64,000 bases of DNA, taken from Ilumatobacteraceae bacterium (GTDB taxonomy: Bacteria; Actinomycetota; Acidimicrobiia; Acidimicrobiales; Ilumatobacteraceae). Positions 5,748 through 15,660 of this stretch are shown in pieces (position 1 is the stretch's first letter; every line of letters starts with the position of its first letter). Both the position numbers and the translations under genes were made by a program. The notes beneath the pieces are model-generated. The model was not told the DNA's origin. It searched no databases and saw nothing but the letters and a program-made list of their open reading frames with translations. Location: the NCBI GenBank assembly GCA_018401375.1, contig JAGYKR010000009.1, positions 1-64,000 on the forward strand. The letters run 5' to 3'.

Positions 5748-8300
5748 TCACTCGAGGCGACGCAACGCCGTTTCGGTGACGGGAGCGGGGGCGAGTCGGC
5801 ATTGGGCGTCCACTACCGTGGCCCCGAACGCACTCACCAGGATCGGGTTCACATCAATCTCAATGATCTCTGGATGATCGGCGGCGAGTTGGGCGACGCG
5901 GCGAATCAGATCGGTCACGAGCACGCTGAGTTGTGGGTCCAGGGCCGAAGCCACTCGGGTGCTGGCCAGCATTGAGATGGCCGCCGCCTCAGAGATCGGC
6001 GCCAATCGGCTGGATTCGTCCCCGATCACATCGGCTTGTGCGCCACCGAGCCCCACGGTCACCACTGGTCCGAGTCGATGATCGGTGGTGACGTGAATCC
6101 TCAGATCCACACCTGGAGTGACCATTTCTTGGACGATGATCCAATCGGCGTCACTCCCGAGGTGGGTCTGCATTTGACGTATCACCCGGGCGAGGTCATC
6201 GGGGTCAGCCACATCGAGGGCCACCCCTGCTTGTACGGATCTGCCGGTATGGCGGCGGGCCGCTTTGAGGGCCACCGGGTAACCGATTTCGGCGGCGGCC
6301 TCTGCGGCTTGGGCCGCAACTACCAATCGGCAATCAGCCATGGTGATCCCGTAGGTTCGGAGTAGGTCCTTGATCTCTGCTGGCTCAAGAGTGACGTCGG
6401 GTGAGTCCACTCCCGATGGACGCAGATTGTGCTGGATCAGGGACTCCGCTGCGCCGGGATCCACATCGGTGAACACCTCCACGGTGCTCGCTCCTTCGCT
6501 CGCTCGCCAGGCTGAATAGGCGTAGAGGCGACCGAGGACCGCAGCGGCCGGTTCGGGAAAGGAGAACCGTTGCACCGGTGATCCCGGCATGAGTGCTCCG
6601 TCACGGGCCCCGAGCATCACTGCCACCACCGGTTTGATGGCATCGCGCGCCGCCTCATCGATCTGTGTGATCGGTCCCTGTGATAGGGCGGTAGTCGGTG
6701 GAGCGTGGACTACCACCACCGCATCGATGTTCTCATCGGCTAGTGCCAGACGTATGGCATCCCCGAACTCGGTGTCACCCGAGGTCCAGTCCAATGTGCG
6801 CGGTGCGGGCACCACCTCGAGATCAGCCGCACGCAACGCAGCCTCGGCCAACACGCCAGGGCTGCGGGCGTTGGTGATCACTGCCACCCTCCGAGAACGC
6901 ATCAAAGGCTGTGTGGCGAGCACCCGGGCGGTGTCGAGCATCGCAGCCACGGTCGGGACCTCAATCACCCCGCACTGTCGATAGAGGGCCGAGCCGGCGG
7001 GGCCAGCCATCGCGGCACCGGTGCGCACAGCCACGATCGGGCGGGTCTGGGATATGCGGCGGGCCAGCCGGGCGAACTTGCGGGGATTACCGAAGGATTC
7101 GGTGTACATCGCGATCACGGAGGTTGCGGCGTCATCCTCCCAAAACTGCAATAGGTCATTGCCCGAGACGTCGGACTTGTCGCCCAGTGAAACAAACCAG
7201 GACAACCCCATCTGTAACTCGGCTGCCATCAACAGCACCGAGGATGCCAAGGTGCCTGACTGCAAGGAGATCGCCACTCCTCCTGGCGGCAGAGAGACCG
7301 GCACCATCGCTGCTTGAATCGCCACATCAGGCAGTGGGGAAGCGAAGCCAAAACTGGCTGGGCCGATGATCCGCAATCCATTGCGGCGGGCGGTGGCGAT
7401 CAGTTCGGGCATCGGGACCCGGGTTTCGTCCACGGCCGTAATGATCACCGCCCCACGCACCTGGGCTGCGATGCAGTCGGAGATGGCCGCTTCAAGAGCG
7501 GCCTCGGGGACAGCGATCACAGCCACGCTGACTTCAGCCTCAATGGCCGACACCTTCGGATAACACTGGGTGTCGCCAATGCGGTCACGGTGTGGATTCA
7601 CTGCGTACAGCGGCCCGGAGAACCCGGTTTGCAGGTTTTCCCAGATCTCGGTGCCGATACCACCTGGGGTGTCCGATGCGCCGATGAGAGCGATCGATCG
7701 GGGGATCAGCAACCGGGCGATCGCTCGCGAGTCGGCTCGTTGTTCGCGCCGCTCCACCGAATCGATGAATGCGGCGGTGTTATCGAGGCTGAACTCCACA
7801 TCGATCACCCCGGAATCAAAGTGGCGCTCCACGGGCCAACCGGCCCGGGTGAACACCACCATCATCGGTCGGTTGTCGGCGAGGACTTCGGCGGTAAACC
7901 GACTGATCCCGTTCGTTCGGGCGATCGCTGCGAGATGTTCCAGTAGCAAGGTGGCGATCCCGAGGCCCTGCTGGGCATCGTCCACCATAAACGCCGCTTC
8001 GGCATCGGCCCGATTGGGCCAGCGTTCGTAACTGGCCCAAGCGATGAACTCCCCGTGGCGTTCCACCACAAGCGCCACCCGATTGACAAAATCGAGTTCG
8101 GTGAAATGGGTGAGTTCAGTTGCAGACAAGGTGGGCTTGGCCGAAAAGTACCGGCGATACTTACTCTCATCGGATTGGCGGGCGTGAAATGCGGCCAAAG
8201 CGTCACGGTCAGCGGGGGTGATCGGGCGGACCACAGCGGTGTCACCATCGCCGAGCACCACGGTGGAAACCCATTGATCATGGGGTGATCCCGACATCAC
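5748..8300 (-). CDS. GNAT acetyltransferase fused to NDP-forming acyl-CoA synthetase
   Basis: An 850-residue multidomain protein. Residues about 10-165 form a GNAT fold with the acetyl-CoA loop QQGLGIATLLLEH. Residues about 190-620 are CoA-binding and succinyl-CoA-ligase-like domains (LIGASDTPGGIGTEIWENL). Residues about 630-835 are an ATP-grasp domain (YPVALKAARRHTGRS, then VEIDVNPI-type end EIIEIDVNPILV). Proteins of this architecture, with GNAT first, are actinobacterial relatives of Pat/YfiQ lysine acetyltransferases that control acyl-CoA synthetases. Whether the synthetase half is catalytic or a sensor is open. Start is GTG 8300 or the adjacent ATG 8297. It is divergent from murI. Confidence 0.85.
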   Translation of the reverse strand: MMSGSPHDQWVSTVVLGDGDTAVVRPITPADRDALAAFHARQSDESKYRRYFSAKPTLSATELTHFTELDFVNRVALVVERHGEFIAWASYERWPNRADAEAAFMVDDAQQGLGIATLLLEHLAAIARTNGISRFTAEVLADNRPMMVVFTRAGWPVERHFDSGVIDVEFSLDNTAAFIDSVERREQRADSRAIARLLIPRSIALIGASDTPGGIGTEIWENLQTGFSGPLYAVNPHRDRIGDTQCYPKVSAIEAEVSVAVIAVPEAALEAAISDCIAAQVRGAVIITAVDETRVPMPELIATARRNGLRIIGPASFGFASPLPDVAIQAAMVPVSLPPGGVAISLQSGTLASSVLLMAAELQMGLSWFVSLGDKSDVSGNDLLQFWEDDAATSVIAMYTESFGNPRKFARLARRISQTRPIVAVRTGAAMAGPAGSALYRQCGVIEVPTVAAMLDTARVLATQPLMRSRRVAVITNARSPGVLAEAALRAADLEVVPAPRTLDWTSGDTEFGDAIRLALADENIDAVVVVHAPPTTALSQGPITQIDEAARDAIKPVVAVMLGARDGALMPGSPVQRFSFPEPAAAVLGRLYAYSAWRASEGASTVEVFTDVDPGAAESLIQHNLRPSGVDSPDVTLEPAEIKDLLRTYGITMADCRLVVAAQAAEAAAEIGYPVALKAARRHTGRSVQAGVALDVADPDDLARVIRQMQTHLGSDADWIIVQEMVTPGVDLRIHVTTDHRLGPVVTVGLGGAQADVIGDESSRLAPISEAAAISMLASTRVASALDPQLSVLVTDLIRRVAQLAADHPEIIEIDVNPILVSAFGATVVDAQCRLAPAPVTETALRRLE

Positions 8301-8413
8301 CTCAGCATGTCACAGCGATGGGTTCAGCGAAGCTCAGGAGAACCCGGCGTCCGAGACCTCGCTGCTGGTCATACCGCTAAGCCGATGCGGTTCCTCGCCC
8401 GCAGATAGTGTGA

Positions 8414-9322
8414 GTGTTCGTGGATCAACCGATCGGCATGTTTGACTCCGGCTTCGGTGGTCTGACCGTTGCCCGGGCGTTGATCGATCTGTTGCCGGCC
8501 GAGGACCTCGTGTACATCGGCGACACGGCGCGCTATCCCTACGGCTCCCAACCCCTGAGCGATGTGCGTAAATTTGCCGCCGAGATCGCCCACAGTTTGG
8601 TGGAGGACTTTGGGGTGAAGGCGATCGTCGTGGCCTGTAACACCGCCACCGCTGCGGGTCTCGAGGAGTTGCGCTCCGAGATGGCGGAGAGATCGATTCC
8701 GGTGATCGACGTGATCCAACCTGGAGCAGCCGCACTGGTGGGGGCCACCTCCACCGGCCGAGTCGGGGTCATCGGGACCGTGGGGACGATCTCGTCGGGT
8801 TCCTATCTGACCGCAGTGGAACAGACCGGAGCACAGGTACAACTCACGAGCGCGGCCTGTCCGGGGTTTGTGGAGTTCGTGGAGCGCGGCCAGACCACCG
8901 GCGATGAGGTGATGGTGCTCGCTGAGCGTCTCTTGGCTCCGATTAAAGGAGCCGGGGTGGATACCTTGTTGCTCGGCTGCACCCACTATCCGTTTTTGGC
9001 GCGGACGATTTCTGAGGTGATGGGGCCGGACGTGACACTGGTGTCCTCGGCTGATGAAACGGCTTTTGCCGCCCGCCACATCCTTGGCGCCGCCGGGCTA
9101 TTGAAATTCCAACCGGTGAAATTCCAACCGGTGAAATTCCAACCGGCTGGAAACCAGACAGACAGGCCACTTCAGCACCTCGGGCGGCACCGGTTCTTAT
9201 CGAGCGGTGACGTGGAATGGTTCAAGCTGATGGGAGCTCAGTTACTTGGCCCAGAACTCGAGACTGTCGAGCCGTGGCCAAATGGGAACCGCCCTGGCAT
9301 CAGCGGTACCGTCGGGTTATGA
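8414..9322 (+). CDS. murI: Glutamate racemase
   Basis: Makes D-glutamate for peptidoglycan. The opening [16 protein letters not shown], the first catalytic Cys in VVACNTATA and the second in [11 protein letters not shown] are intact. At about residues 230-245 a 15-bp unit repeated three times encodes [15 protein letters not shown], an insertion after the helix that normally precedes the C-terminus. The 302-residue length exceeds the usual 260-280, partly for this reason. GTG 8414 is the likely start, GTG 8423 an alternative. Its stop overlaps rph by ATGA. Confidence 0.93.
   Translation: MFVDQPIGMFDSGFGGLTVARALIDLLPAEDLVYIGDTARYPYGSQPLSDVRKFAAEIAHSLVEDFGVKAIVVACNTATAAGLEELRSEMAERSIPVIDVIQPGAAALVGATSTGRVGVIGTVGTISSGSYLTAVEQTGAQVQLTSAACPGFVEFVERGQTTGDEVMVLAERLLAPIKGAGVDTLLLGCTHYPFLARTISEVMGPDVTLVSSADETAFAARHILGAAGLLKFQPVKFQPVKFQPAGNQTDRPLQHLGRHRFLSSGDVEWFKLMGAQLLGPELETVEPWPNGNRPGISGTVGL
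9102..9146 (+). repeat. 3 x 15-bp tandem repeat inside murI
   Basis: The unit TGAAATTCCAACCGG occurs three times without mismatch. The length is a multiple of three, so the frame is kept and five residues are added per copy. Identical copies suggest a recent duplication. Confidence 0.95.
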
Positions 9323-10098
9323 GTTTAGAGAGCACTTCGCGTCCCGACGGACGCCAACCCGACCAGCTTCGCCCGATCACCTTTGAGCGTGATTTCACGA
9401 AAATGTCCGACGGATCCTGCCTTGTGAGCTTCGGCAACACTCGGGTTTTGTGCACGGCAAGCATCGATGAAGATGTGCCGCGCTGGATGAAGGGCTCAGG
9501 TAAGGGTTGGGTGACCGCTGAGTACTCGATGCTGCCGGGTTCCTCACCTGAGCGGGTGGATAGAGAAGCAGCGAAGGGCAAGCAGAGCGGCCGGACGGTG
9601 GAGATCCAACGGCTGATCGGCAGATCCTTGCGCGCTGCCTGCGATATGACACTGCTCGGCGAGCGGCAAGTGGTGGTGGACTGCGATGTACTGCAGGCCG
9701 ATGGGGGGACCCGTACCGCCAGCATCTGCGGCGGATTCATCGCGCTGCATGACGCCTTGACCCGCAAGATGTCCTCGGGGCTGATCGGTGTTCATCCCCT
9801 TCGGTATCTGTGCGCAGCGATCAGCGTGGGCATCGTTAATGGCCTGCCGGTGCTCGATCTTCCTTATGTGGAGGACAGCGCAGCCGAGGTGGATATGAAC
9901 GTGGTGATGCTGCGGCCGATCGCCAATGGCGATGGGACTGTTGGTGAAGCCAAGTTTGTTGAGGTCCAAGGAACAGCCGAAGGAAAGGCCTTCAGCCGCC
10001 ACGAACTCGACAGTTTGCTCGGCCTCGCAGAAGTTGGTCTCCTGCAGATTGCAGACCTGCAGGCCGGTCTACTCTCAGTGGCGCCAGCAAAGAGATAG
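9319..10098 (+). CDS. rph: Ribonuclease PH
   Basis: A 259-residue phosphorolytic 3'-5' exoribonuclease that trims tRNA 3' ends. It has the opening [13 protein letters not shown], the RNA-binding [32 protein letters not shown] with the phosphate and metal site, and [19 protein letters not shown] 9319 is used because it overlaps the murI stop and homology begins there, although the frame is open upstream. It is the middle gene of murI-rph-rdgB, an order common in actinobacteria. Confidence 0.96.
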   Translation: MSLESTSRPDGRQPDQLRPITFERDFTKMSDGSCLVSFGNTRVLCTASIDEDVPRWMKGSGKGWVTAEYSMLPGSSPERVDREAAKGKQSGRTVEIQRLIGRSLRAACDMTLLGERQVVVDCDVLQADGGTRTASICGGFIALHDALTRKMSSGLIGVHPLRYLCAAISVGIVNGLPVLDLPYVEDSAAEVDMNVVMLRPIANGDGTVGEAKFVEVQGTAEGKAFSRHELDSLLGLAEVGLLQIADLQAGLLSVAPAKR

Positions 10099-10122
10099 CT
10101 GCCTGCCGCAGATTTCGAGATC

Positions 10123-10749
10123 GTGGTGGCTGAAATGAAAGACATGATGGATCTAGTTTGTGCCACGGCGAATCTGGGTAAATACGCAGAGATCGCTGCA
10201 ATCCTCGAAGGGGTTGCTGAGGTGCGTCCCCGACCGGACGCTGTGGGTGAGATTGAGGAATCGGCAGGGAATTTCGTCGGTAACGCTCGTCTCAAGGCCA
10301 CAGCGGTTGCGTCGGCCACGGGACTCCCGGCGCTCGGAGATGACTCGGGGCTGGAGGTGGACGTACTGCACGGGGCACCTGGTGTGGATTCGGCGATCTT
10401 CGGGGGCCTGCAACGATCTGACGATGACAACCGTAAGCACCTCTTGGCCGTAATGGAAGGCCAGACCAACCGGCGAGCAAGATTTCGCACTGTGCTCGTG
10501 GTGGCTTGGCCCGACGGTCGGGAGATCATTGCCGAGGGTGTCTGCGAGGGGTTTATCTCGAATCTCGAAATCGGGGAGCGTGGATTTGGGTATGACTCAG
10601 TGTTCATTCCTGAACTGACACCGGGCATTTTGAAAGATGCCCGGCAGCACCGCACCTTCGCCGAAATGACAATGGCGGAGAAAAATCTCATTTCTCATCG
10701 CTCAAAAGCTTTGGGCAAGCTTCTGGAGATGCTGAGGGACGAGCCCTAA
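10123..10749 (+). CDS. rdgB: XTP/dITP pyrophosphatase (RdgB/HAM1)
   Basis: Hydrolyses non-canonical purine nucleoside triphosphates so that they are not incorporated into DNA or RNA. It shows the N-terminal ATANLGKYAEI, the DDSGLEVDVLHGAPGVDSA core, GERGFGYDSVFIP and the final AEKNLISHRSKAL motif. The family usually begins just before LVCATAN, so ATG 10135, 10144 or 10147 may be the true start instead of GTG 10123. Third gene of the murI-rph-rdgB run, 24 bp after rph. Confidence 0.94.
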   Translation: MVAEMKDMMDLVCATANLGKYAEIAAILEGVAEVRPRPDAVGEIEESAGNFVGNARLKATAVASATGLPALGDDSGLEVDVLHGAPGVDSAIFGGLQRSDDDNRKHLLAVMEGQTNRRARFRTVLVVAWPDGREIIAEGVCEGFISNLEIGERGFGYDSVFIPELTPGILKDARQHRTFAEMTMAEKNLISHRSKALGKLLEMLRDEP

Positions 10750-10754
10750 ATCCC

Positions 10755-10768
10755 GCCCCTAAGGGGCT
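10755..10768 (+). terminator. Short GC hairpin after rdgB
   Basis: GCCCC (10755-10759) pairs with GGGGC (10763-10767) across a TAA loop, followed by TTTC. It lies 5 bp after the rdgB stop and is a candidate terminator for murI-rph-rdgB, but the stem is only five pairs. Confidence 0.4.
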
Positions 10769-10796
10769 TTCATCCGGATTTATCGAGGTATCCATA

Positions 10797-10829
10797 GCCG
10801 GGCTACATGGCTGTAGTTGTGCTCCCGGC
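10797..10829 (+). promoter_or_regulatory. Nested stem structure in the leader of the amino-acid transporter operon
   Basis: GCCGGG (10797-10802) pairs with CCCGGC (10824-10829), and directly inside it CTACA (10803-10807) pairs with TGTAG (10812-10816), leaving a 7-nt one-sided bulge. The element lies in the 233-bp gap between rdgB and the substrate-binding protein gene. A TTGACG that could be a -35 element occurs at about 10906. No known riboswitch class is recognised. Function is unknown. Confidence 0.35.
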
Positions 10830-10982
10830 GCGCGGCCTGCGAATTCGTGTTATTTTCATCTCCACGCCATTTCCTTTTCGCCTTAGTTGTTGCGGTTTCG
10901 CATTCTTGACGACTCAGGTGGATCAAGAAATCGCAGCGATGAATGGGGTGTCTACATCCCCATCACTTCAGGAGGAGGAACA

Positions 10983-12074
10983 ATGACAACTATTTCCGGT
11001 TTCGGTTGGCGAAGGCCAGCCGCAACGATTGCGGCTCTCGCTTTGGTGCTCAGCGCCTGCGGCAGCGATGACAACGGGGATTCCGCAGACGCGGCTCCCG
11101 ACTCAGGCTCCAGCATCCTCGCTGACGTCCTGGCTCGTGGCACGCTCAATTGCGGTGTCTCGGGCGCCGCCGTGGCGTTCTCGTTTACTCAAGCCGACGG
11201 TTCCATGGCGGGTATCGATGCCGACTACTGCCGTGCGGTGGCGGCGGCGGTCTTTGGCGATGCTTCGAAGGTGGAGTTCGTTTCCTTGACCGCAGCAGAG
11301 CGGTTTACCGCAGTTCAGACCGGCGCAGTTGACGTATTGATGCGTAACACCACGTGGACCCAGAGTCGGGATTCCGAGGTGGGAATGGACTTCGGTCCGA
11401 CCACGTATTTTGACGGTCAACAGCTCATGGGTCGGGCCAGCGACGGCTATACCTCGGCATCACAGGTGGATGAGGTAGACGGAGCGGTGGTCTGCACCAA
11501 TGCTGGCACCACCACGGAGACCAATATCGCAGAACTCGCCGCTGAGTTGGGGATCAACATCACCTTGACCACTTTCGAGGATTACGACCAGGTCACCGAC
11601 TCCTTCATCTCCGGGGTGTGTGACGTGATCACCACCGACGGTTCGGGTCTTGTTGGCCGCAAGGCCGCTCAAGAACCTGCAGGTGAGACTTGGGTGATCT
11701 TCCCGGCCACCCCGATTTCCAAGGAGCCGCTCGGTCCGGTGTATCCGCAGAACGACTCCCAATGGGCCGACATCATCAACTGGGTGGTGTACGCCACGCT
11801 GATCGCCGATGAGTATGGGGTCACCTCAGCTCAGGCCGATGCGGCCAAGTCCGGCAACTTTGGCGCTGAAATGGTGCGCCTCATGGGCGGCGAGGGAGAA
11901 CTCCAGACCAAGATGGGCCTCGAGGCGGATGCCTTCTACAACGTGATCTCCTCGGTGGGTAGCTACCAAGAGATCTGGGACCGGAACTTAACCCCAGTGG
12001 GCTTGGCTCGAGAGGGTTCAGCTAACGCTCTGTGGACTGAAGGTGGGTTGATGTACCCGCCGCCCGCCCGCTGA
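10983..12074 (+). CDS. Amino-acid ABC transporter substrate-binding lipoprotein
   Basis: A 363-residue extracellular solute-binding protein. ATG 10983 follows a strong GGAGGAGGAA ribosome site. A signal peptide ends in a lipobox (LVLSAC, Cys about 26), so it is lipid-anchored. The mature part begins with an acidic linker and has the family-3 signature (GTLNCGVSG...GIDADYCRAVAAAVFGD) of general L-amino-acid binders (AapJ/BztA type). It precedes two long permeases and an ATPase gene. Specificity is probably broad polar amino acids, by analogy with Aap/Bzt systems. Confidence 0.9.
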   Translation: MTTISGFGWRRPAATIAALALVLSACGSDDNGDSADAAPDSGSSILADVLARGTLNCGVSGAAVAFSFTQADGSMAGIDADYCRAVAAAVFGDASKVEFVSLTAAERFTAVQTGAVDVLMRNTTWTQSRDSEVGMDFGPTTYFDGQQLMGRASDGYTSASQVDEVDGAVVCTNAGTTTETNIAELAAELGINITLTTFEDYDQVTDSFISGVCDVITTDGSGLVGRKAAQEPAGETWVIFPATPISKEPLGPVYPQNDSQWADIINWVVYATLIADEYGVTSAQADAAKSGNFGAEMVRLMGGEGELQTKMGLEADAFYNVISSVGSYQEIWDRNLTPVGLAREGSANALWTEGGLMYPPPAR

Positions 12075-12090
12075 CCACATAGCGAAACCT

Positions 12091-12119
12091 TTTACTACCG
12101 GGGATTTACTACCGGGGAT
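12091..12119 (+). repeat. Two-copy 15-bp direct repeat
   Basis: TTTACTACCGGGGAT occurs at 12091-12105 and again at 12105-12119, sharing one base. It lies just after the binding-protein stop and before the large hairpin. Confidence 0.9.
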
Positions 12120-12121
12120 CT

Positions 12122-12155
12122 GGTGGGGCGGAAGCGCTGATGCTTCCGCCCCACC
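12122..12155 (+). terminator. 14-bp perfect intercistronic hairpin
   Basis: Arms GGTGGGGCGGAAGC (12122-12135) and its exact complement (12142-12155) flank a 6-nt loop. There is no T-tract. The position between binding-protein and permease genes suggests partial termination or 3'-end protection so the binding protein is made in excess, as in many ABC operons. Confidence 0.8.
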
Positions 12156-12214
12156 GGACCGGTTCTCGCTTCGTCGTTCACTTCTTGTCACTTATTTTCG
12201 GGGGCTCGCTCAGG

Positions 12215-13771
12215 GTGTCAGGTTCTTTTGATGCGGTTGCTACGGATCTTGCGGTCGCGGCTCACGCCCGTCCACCGATTTGGCGCAACAGCACGATTCT
12301 CAAATGGTCGATCCAGGTCGTGGTGCTATTCGTAGTGCTCGGCGTGATCTGGTTCCTTGCGGACCAGGCGAGGAGCAATCTGTCGGCCCGAGGAATCCCG
12401 GTGGGTTACGGCTGGCTGGACGATCCTGCGAACATCCAGTTGGGGGAGGGAATCCAAACGGTCGATTCCCCTGAGCGGCGCCTCACGATGTCGCGAGCCT
12501 TGTGGGTGGGCATGGTGAACACTTTGCGGATCGCAGTCGTGGGCATCATCTTCTCAACGGTCATCGGGGTGCTGGTCGGAGTGGCACGACTCTCCCAGAA
12601 CTGGATCGCCCGCAAGGTCGCAGCGATGTATGTGGAGAGTCTGCGCAACATTCCGGTGCTGGTGCAGATCATTTTGTGGCTTGCGATTCTCGGATCGTTG
12701 AGCAGTCTGACTTTGGATTCAGGTCCGATCCCAGGATGGCTGTACGTCTCCCAGAAGGGGATCTCCCTACCGAGAGTCTTTCTTGCCGATGGCTTTTATC
12801 AGTTCATGGCGCTCATGGGTTTCTTTGGCGTAGGGATCTGGCTATTGCGCCGGAGACTGAGGCGCCGACAAGACCTGCTCGGGGGGAACCAGCGAGTTGG
12901 TCTCCGACTGTCAGCGGTGACGGTAGTTGCGCTGACGGTGGCGTGGTTCGTAAATCCAGTGATGGCCTTTATGGGACCGATCATGCGAGGGATTGAGACG
13001 GCTTGGGGTTCGGTTCCTGAGCAGGCGGTGCAAATCCTCGTCGCAGTGGCGGCAATCACTGGAGCGGGGTGGTGGATTCGGGGGTTCTTGCTGAGCCACC
13101 GCAGCCCGGCCGGGATGACCAAGCTGATTGATGACGACTATTTCAAGATGGTCTTCGCTGGCCTAGTGGCCGCCTTGATGGTTCTTGTGATCACGGTGAT
13201 CTGGCCGGGGATGGCAAGTTGGATGATCAACTCGGGAAGCGATTTTTGGGGGCTTCTCGGTGACAAGTTCGGTGACGGCCGTGGCGCCCGCCCGCTCGAT
13301 GCGATGCGTCCAACTCTGACCGAAGGCCGATTCGTAAACTTCGGTCCGAGCGGCTTGACGATGACGGTGTTCTATGCCTCGTTGTTCTTCGGTCTCGTGT
13401 TCTACACCTCGGCGTTCATCGCCGAGATCGTGCGAGGCGGGATCCTTGCAGTCCCAAAAGGCCAGTCAGAGGCCGCAGCGGCCCTCGGTCTCAGCCGGGC
13501 CCAGACTTTGCGCAAGGTGGTTCTGCCCCAGGCGTTTCGGGTGGTGATGCCGCCGCTCGGAAACCAGTACTTGAATATCACCAAAAACACCTCCCTCGGG
13601 ATAGCCGTCGGATTTTCCGACATCGTGCAGGTGGGTCAAACGGTCTATAACAAAAACGCTCAGACATTGGCGGTGTTCAGCATTTACATGCTGTTTTTTC
13701 TCGGTTGTTCTTTGGTGATCTCGTCGATTGTCAACTTCATCAACCGCAAACTTGCGATCGTGGAGCGTTGA
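12215..13771 (+). CDS. Amino-acid ABC transporter permease 1 (AapQ/BztB-like)
   Basis: A 518-residue inner-membrane permease of the polar-amino-acid class. N-terminal helix VVVLFVVLGVIWFLADQ, a split HisM-type transmembrane domain interrupted by an insert of about 200 residues with further helices, and the cytoplasmic EAA loop EAAAALGLSRAQTLRKVVLPQAFRVVMPP near residue 435 that docks on the ATPase. GTG 12215 is preferred since ATG 12140 lies in the hairpin loop, but the start is uncertain. One base separates it from permease 2. Confidence 0.88.
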   Translation: MSGSFDAVATDLAVAAHARPPIWRNSTILKWSIQVVVLFVVLGVIWFLADQARSNLSARGIPVGYGWLDDPANIQLGEGIQTVDSPERRLTMSRALWVGMVNTLRIAVVGIIFSTVIGVLVGVARLSQNWIARKVAAMYVESLRNIPVLVQIILWLAILGSLSSLTLDSGPIPGWLYVSQKGISLPRVFLADGFYQFMALMGFFGVGIWLLRRRLRRRQDLLGGNQRVGLRLSAVTVVALTVAWFVNPVMAFMGPIMRGIETAWGSVPEQAVQILVAVAAITGAGWWIRGFLLSHRSPAGMTKLIDDDYFKMVFAGLVAALMVLVITVIWPGMASWMINSGSDFWGLLGDKFGDGRGARPLDAMRPTLTEGRFVNFGPSGLTMTVFYASLFFGLVFYTSAFIAEIVRGGILAVPKGQSEAAAALGLSRAQTLRKVVLPQAFRVVMPPLGNQYLNITKNTSLGIAVGFSDIVQVGQTVYNKNAQTLAVFSIYMLFFLGCSLVISSIVNFINRKLAIVER

Positions 13772-13772
13772 G

Positions 13773-15593
13773 ATGAGCGATGCGAGCGTTGGAGTGCAAC
13801 GGACCGTTGCTCCGGAGGTGGCTCTGCCTTCTCCCGGGCGTTGGATCCGGGACAACTTGTTCTCCTCGATCACCAACTCAGTCCAAACAGTGGTTTTCAC
13901 GGTCATCCTGCTCGGCTTGTTGCGCTGGGCACTCGGTCTCGTGTTCGCCGAAGACACCGACTGGACGGCGGTGGCCACGAACATGCGTCTGCTCTTCACC
14001 TACAACTACCCGACCGCGCAATATGGACGCATTTGGGTAGCAACGGGAACCGTCTTGGCTGCGGTGGGAGCGAGTTGTGGTGCGTGGAATATCAACCCCG
14101 GGATGACGGTGCGCAGGCTCAGCGTCTCAGGCACCGGGACCGGGGCATTCCTGCTCGTGATCGGTGTGATCACTCCCGCCTCCACTCCGTCGTCCATTAG
14201 GACCTGGATCGTGATCATCGGCACCGCCCTGGTCCTGATCTCTCTGACGGCCCTACGGATCGTGGACAAACCGCACCGCAGATCGGTGAGTTTCGCCTCG
14301 TTACTCGTGACATTTGGTGTAGCGGTTGTGGCCTTTTTGTGGTTATTCCCCTTCGGGAACTACGGGTTCACTCAAGGGGCGGTGTACGCCGAGCCTGGTC
14401 TTGTGGCCGAATCCACACGGGTGCCGTGGACCGTGCTGATGGCAATCGTGGTGAGCGCGTTTTTCTTAGGCAGAGAAACGGTTCGCCGTCTCGGCGAGGC
14501 GGGAGGTCTGATCCGGCGGTCACTCACGGTGTTCTGGGTTGTGGGACCGTTGTTTCTCGTTTTCCTCGTCTTGCGCGACCCGGCCTTTGACATGGGCTAC
14601 GTCTTGAGGGTGGACATTCCGATCGCCGCAGGTTTCGTGCTGGCGGGGGCTGTATTGATCTCGCTGCTGGGTCAGCCGGCGCGGGCCGAACTCGCCCGGA
14701 TCGTTGGAGCAGTTCTCGCTGCGGGTGCAGTGTTCAACTGGATGGCAGGGTTCATGGGTTGGTACCCGATGCTGCAAAAAGTGCGGATCTCTTTCGCTCT
14801 GCTGGCTCTGTTGGTGTTGCTGTTACCGACTCTGGCCGGAGAGCGCGCTGCGCGCCTGCGACTCATGGGACTGTGGGCGGTGGCGATGGTCATCTTCCAC
14901 TGGTTGATCACGGGGATGAACACCCCGTCCACATTAGAGATTGCAGCCCCACCATTTCTCGGGGGTTTCGTGCTGACGGTCACGATCGCCTACTACGTGA
15001 TGTTGGCCTCTTTTCCGGTCGGTGTGCTGCTCGCATTGGCTCGGACCTCGAAGTTGCCGATCTTTCGGGTGCTAGCTACCGGATACATCGAGGTAATCCG
15101 CGGGGTCCCGCTGATCACGGTGTTGTTCTTCTTTTCGATCATGTTGCCGTTGTTCTTGCCCCGCGGGATGGGGATCTCCGACTTAGCGGCGGTGTTTGCC
15201 GGCTACGCCGTGTTTTCGGCGGCATATATGGCCGAAAACATTCGCGGTGGCCTCCAAAGCGTGCGACACGGGCAGTTTGAGGCCGCTGATGCGCTCGGCC
15301 TGACCACGGTGCAGCGCACGGGTCTGATCGTGTTGCCCCAAGCCCTGCGGGTCTCCATCCCAAACCTCGTAGGCCAGGCGATCGCCACCTTCAAAGAAAC
15401 CTCGCTGATCGCAATCGTTGGCGGGTTCGACCTATTGCGTATTGCAAACGCAACAATCCCCAACCAGCCGGACTTCCTCGGCCAGAAGCGTCCCGGACTG
15501 TTGTTCATCAGCCTCATCTACTTCGTCTTCGCCTATTCCATGTCCCGGGCATCCCAGAACCTCGAGACTCGCCTCGGATCGGCTCGAGCATGA
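13773..15593 (+). CDS. Amino-acid ABC transporter permease 2 (AapM/BztC-like)
   Basis: A 606-residue permease starting at ATG 13773, one base after permease 1. It is unusually long: about ten predicted helices before the C-terminal HisM-like domain, against six in compact family members. The EAA loop is [25 protein letters not shown]. Long non-conserved helices between the first and last transport helices are typical of Aap/Bzt systems but are especially extended here. It forms the heterodimeric channel with permease 1. Confidence 0.87.
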   Translation: MSDASVGVQRTVAPEVALPSPGRWIRDNLFSSITNSVQTVVFTVILLGLLRWALGLVFAEDTDWTAVATNMRLLFTYNYPTAQYGRIWVATGTVLAAVGASCGAWNINPGMTVRRLSVSGTGTGAFLLVIGVITPASTPSSIRTWIVIIGTALVLISLTALRIVDKPHRRSVSFASLLVTFGVAVVAFLWLFPFGNYGFTQGAVYAEPGLVAESTRVPWTVLMAIVVSAFFLGRETVRRLGEAGGLIRRSLTVFWVVGPLFLVFLVLRDPAFDMGYVLRVDIPIAAGFVLAGAVLISLLGQPARAELARIVGAVLAAGAVFNWMAGFMGWYPMLQKVRISFALLALLVLLLPTLAGERAARLRLMGLWAVAMVIFHWLITGMNTPSTLEIAAPPFLGGFVLTVTIAYYVMLASFPVGVLLALARTSKLPIFRVLATGYIEVIRGVPLITVLFFFSIMLPLFLPRGMGISDLAAVFAGYAVFSAAYMAENIRGGLQSVRHGQFEAADALGLTTVQRTGLIVLPQALRVSIPNLVGQAIATFKETSLIAIVGGFDLLRIANATIPNQPDFLGQKRPGLLFISLIYFVFAYSMSRASQNLETRLGSARA

Positions 15594-15660
15594 GCCGACG
15601 ACAACCCAGACCACTGGCCATCTCGCCTACTTCTCGAACTCAACGAACGGAGCAGTGTCA

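Noticed and set aside
10750-10982. Amino-acid riboswitch of a known class
   Set aside because: No glycine, lysine or SAM aptamer core recognised; only the small nested stem was kept.
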